DNA from: Psychrobacillus faecigallinarum
GTDB lineage: Bacteria; Bacillota; Bacilli; Bacillales_A; Planococcaceae
Length of the DNA: 64,000 bases
Assembly: GCF_014836595.1 (NCBI RefSeq)
Contig: NZ_JACSQO010000003.1
Span: 171,319-235,318, forward strand
Direction of reading: 5' to 3'
The stretch's first letter is position 1, and each line of letters starts with the position of its first letter. Both the position numbers and the translations under genes were made by a program. Below are positions 63,313 to 64,000 of the stretch, piece by piece. The notes under the pieces were generated by a model. It did no database searches, was not told where the DNA came from, and saw only the letters and a program-made list of their open reading frames with translations.

Positions 63313-64000
63313 CTTCCATTCCTCCTCTGATTTTTACTTCATGTCTTTCCCTGCCCGAACAAATGTCTATACTTTTCTAAAAACACAAAAACACCCTTTC
63401 CCCCCTTCCTAATTAATTTAGGCAGAATTCCATGGTGTCTACGAAAGCTCTTGATGTAATTAAAACTATAAAGCAGTAAATATAAATATATTGTCGAAAT
63501 TTGACACGAATTAGTACATTTTTTCTAATTTGATTGATTAAGACTAATTTCAACTTAATTTACTTAGGTATAAAGAACTTTTTTATTTCATTGAATTTTC
63601 ATTGTAGGCTGTACTAATCCTTTGATATGTAAGAATTAACCTTTTATTGAAAATTTACATAAAATCTCTATTAACTAAAAAATAATTAAATACTACTATA
63701 TTATTCTAAATATTTAAAATATTTTAATTGGTAATTTTACTTAAAGGAAAAAAGAACTACTTAACTGTTCAAAGGAAACCCTTTTAGAATATAGCTTTAC
63801 AGTTTCATAAAAAAGTACAACGATTATTAAGCACTATTTATTAAGAAGTTCTAAATACCTGTAACTCTTAAAATGTTTTATTATAGCTACCATTTCAACA
63901 GGATTCTCCATTCCATAATTTTAAGAAGAGCATCTATCTTTCAGAAAATCTGACAAATAATATTTCTCTTAGAAAAATCAAAAGGCGTTAAATACAAGGA
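63313..64000. other. AT-rich gap at the window end
   Basis: 688 bp with no supported gene on either strand. It should hold the promoter of the bacillopeptidase F-like gene and a Spo0A-like box at 63489. Nothing else was recognised. Confidence 0.5.
63489..63499 (+). promoter_or_regulatory. Spo0A-like box upstream of the bacillopeptidase F-like gene
   Basis: TATTGTCGAAA matches the Spo0A consensus TTTTGTCGAAA at 10 of 11 positions, about 180 bp upstream of the start codon. Confidence 0.45.

Noticed and set aside
1..64000. Transposase, prophage, rRNA or tRNA genes
   Set aside because: I saw no transposase or integrase motifs, no phage structural genes and no cloverleaf or rRNA-like sequence, though without a tRNA search tool a missed tRNA cannot be fully excluded.

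Overview
This window looks like the chromosome of a low-GC, endospore-forming Gram-positive bacterium (order Bacillales). The gene content fits Planococcaceae, perhaps Psychrobacillus, but that genus call is only a guess from gene families and style. Sporulation genes seen include an alpha/beta-type SASP with a SigG-like promoter, the prkA-yhbH-spoVR trio, a gerA-type germinant receptor operon, the checkpoint protein Sda and a probable spore-surface glycan locus. No rRNA, tRNA, CRISPR array, transposase or prophage was found. Many genes start with TTG or GTG behind strong Shine-Dalgarno sites.

Layout. 1-5.7 kb: the tail of a bacterial Ig-like protein, a DUF1028 protein, an MBL-fold hydrolase, an exonuclease/BRCT protein, a stress protein with a SigB-like promoter and a YusW-like lipoprotein. 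Two copies of a GC-rich 126-bp repeat lie here. 6.1-9.9 kb: a large secreted Vpr-type subtilase. 10-13.8 kb: a SEC-C protein and a two-component system lying beside the decayed scar of an MMPL-family transporter gene; a tandem 11-bp-period site remains in front of the scar. 14.4-20.7 kb: a catabolic operon of four dehydrogenases (two SDRs, a 3-hydroxyacyl-CoA-dehydrogenase-like enzyme, a HisD/HpsN-like enzyme) and a GntP-type permease. A LacI-family regulator lies upstream, with two palindromic operators between them. 20.8-29.1 kb: an MFS exporter, a MazG-like protein, an IseA-like secreted protein, an ECF sigma factor with its DUF4179 partner, several unknown genes and a two-lobed aspartic protease-like protein.

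29.4-36 kb: tandem 5TM histidine kinases, the first lacking its ATP-binding motifs, then a gerA operon whose gerB is split by an in-frame stop. 36-44.8 kb: stress and housekeeping genes and the spoVR/yhbH/prkA block. 44.9-51.7 kb: a sugar-nucleotide and glycosyltransferase locus with two DUF4183 proteins, a DUF1796 protein and a protein built from 50-residue repeats. 51.9-58.6 kb: a DUF4349 lipoprotein, hutH, a short YkuD protein, sda preceded by DnaA boxes and a perfect Spo0A box, a Tim44-like membrane protein, yxcD, a SASP and yunC. 58.8-63.3 kb: a second giant secreted subtilase resembling bacillopeptidase F.

The strongest items for follow-up are the dehydrogenase operon with its palindromic operators, the pseudokinase/kinase pair, the 50-residue repeat protein in the glycan locus, the tandem aspartic protease, the broken gerB and the DnaA/Spo0A control region of sda. 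No single system here can be declared new from sequence alone.
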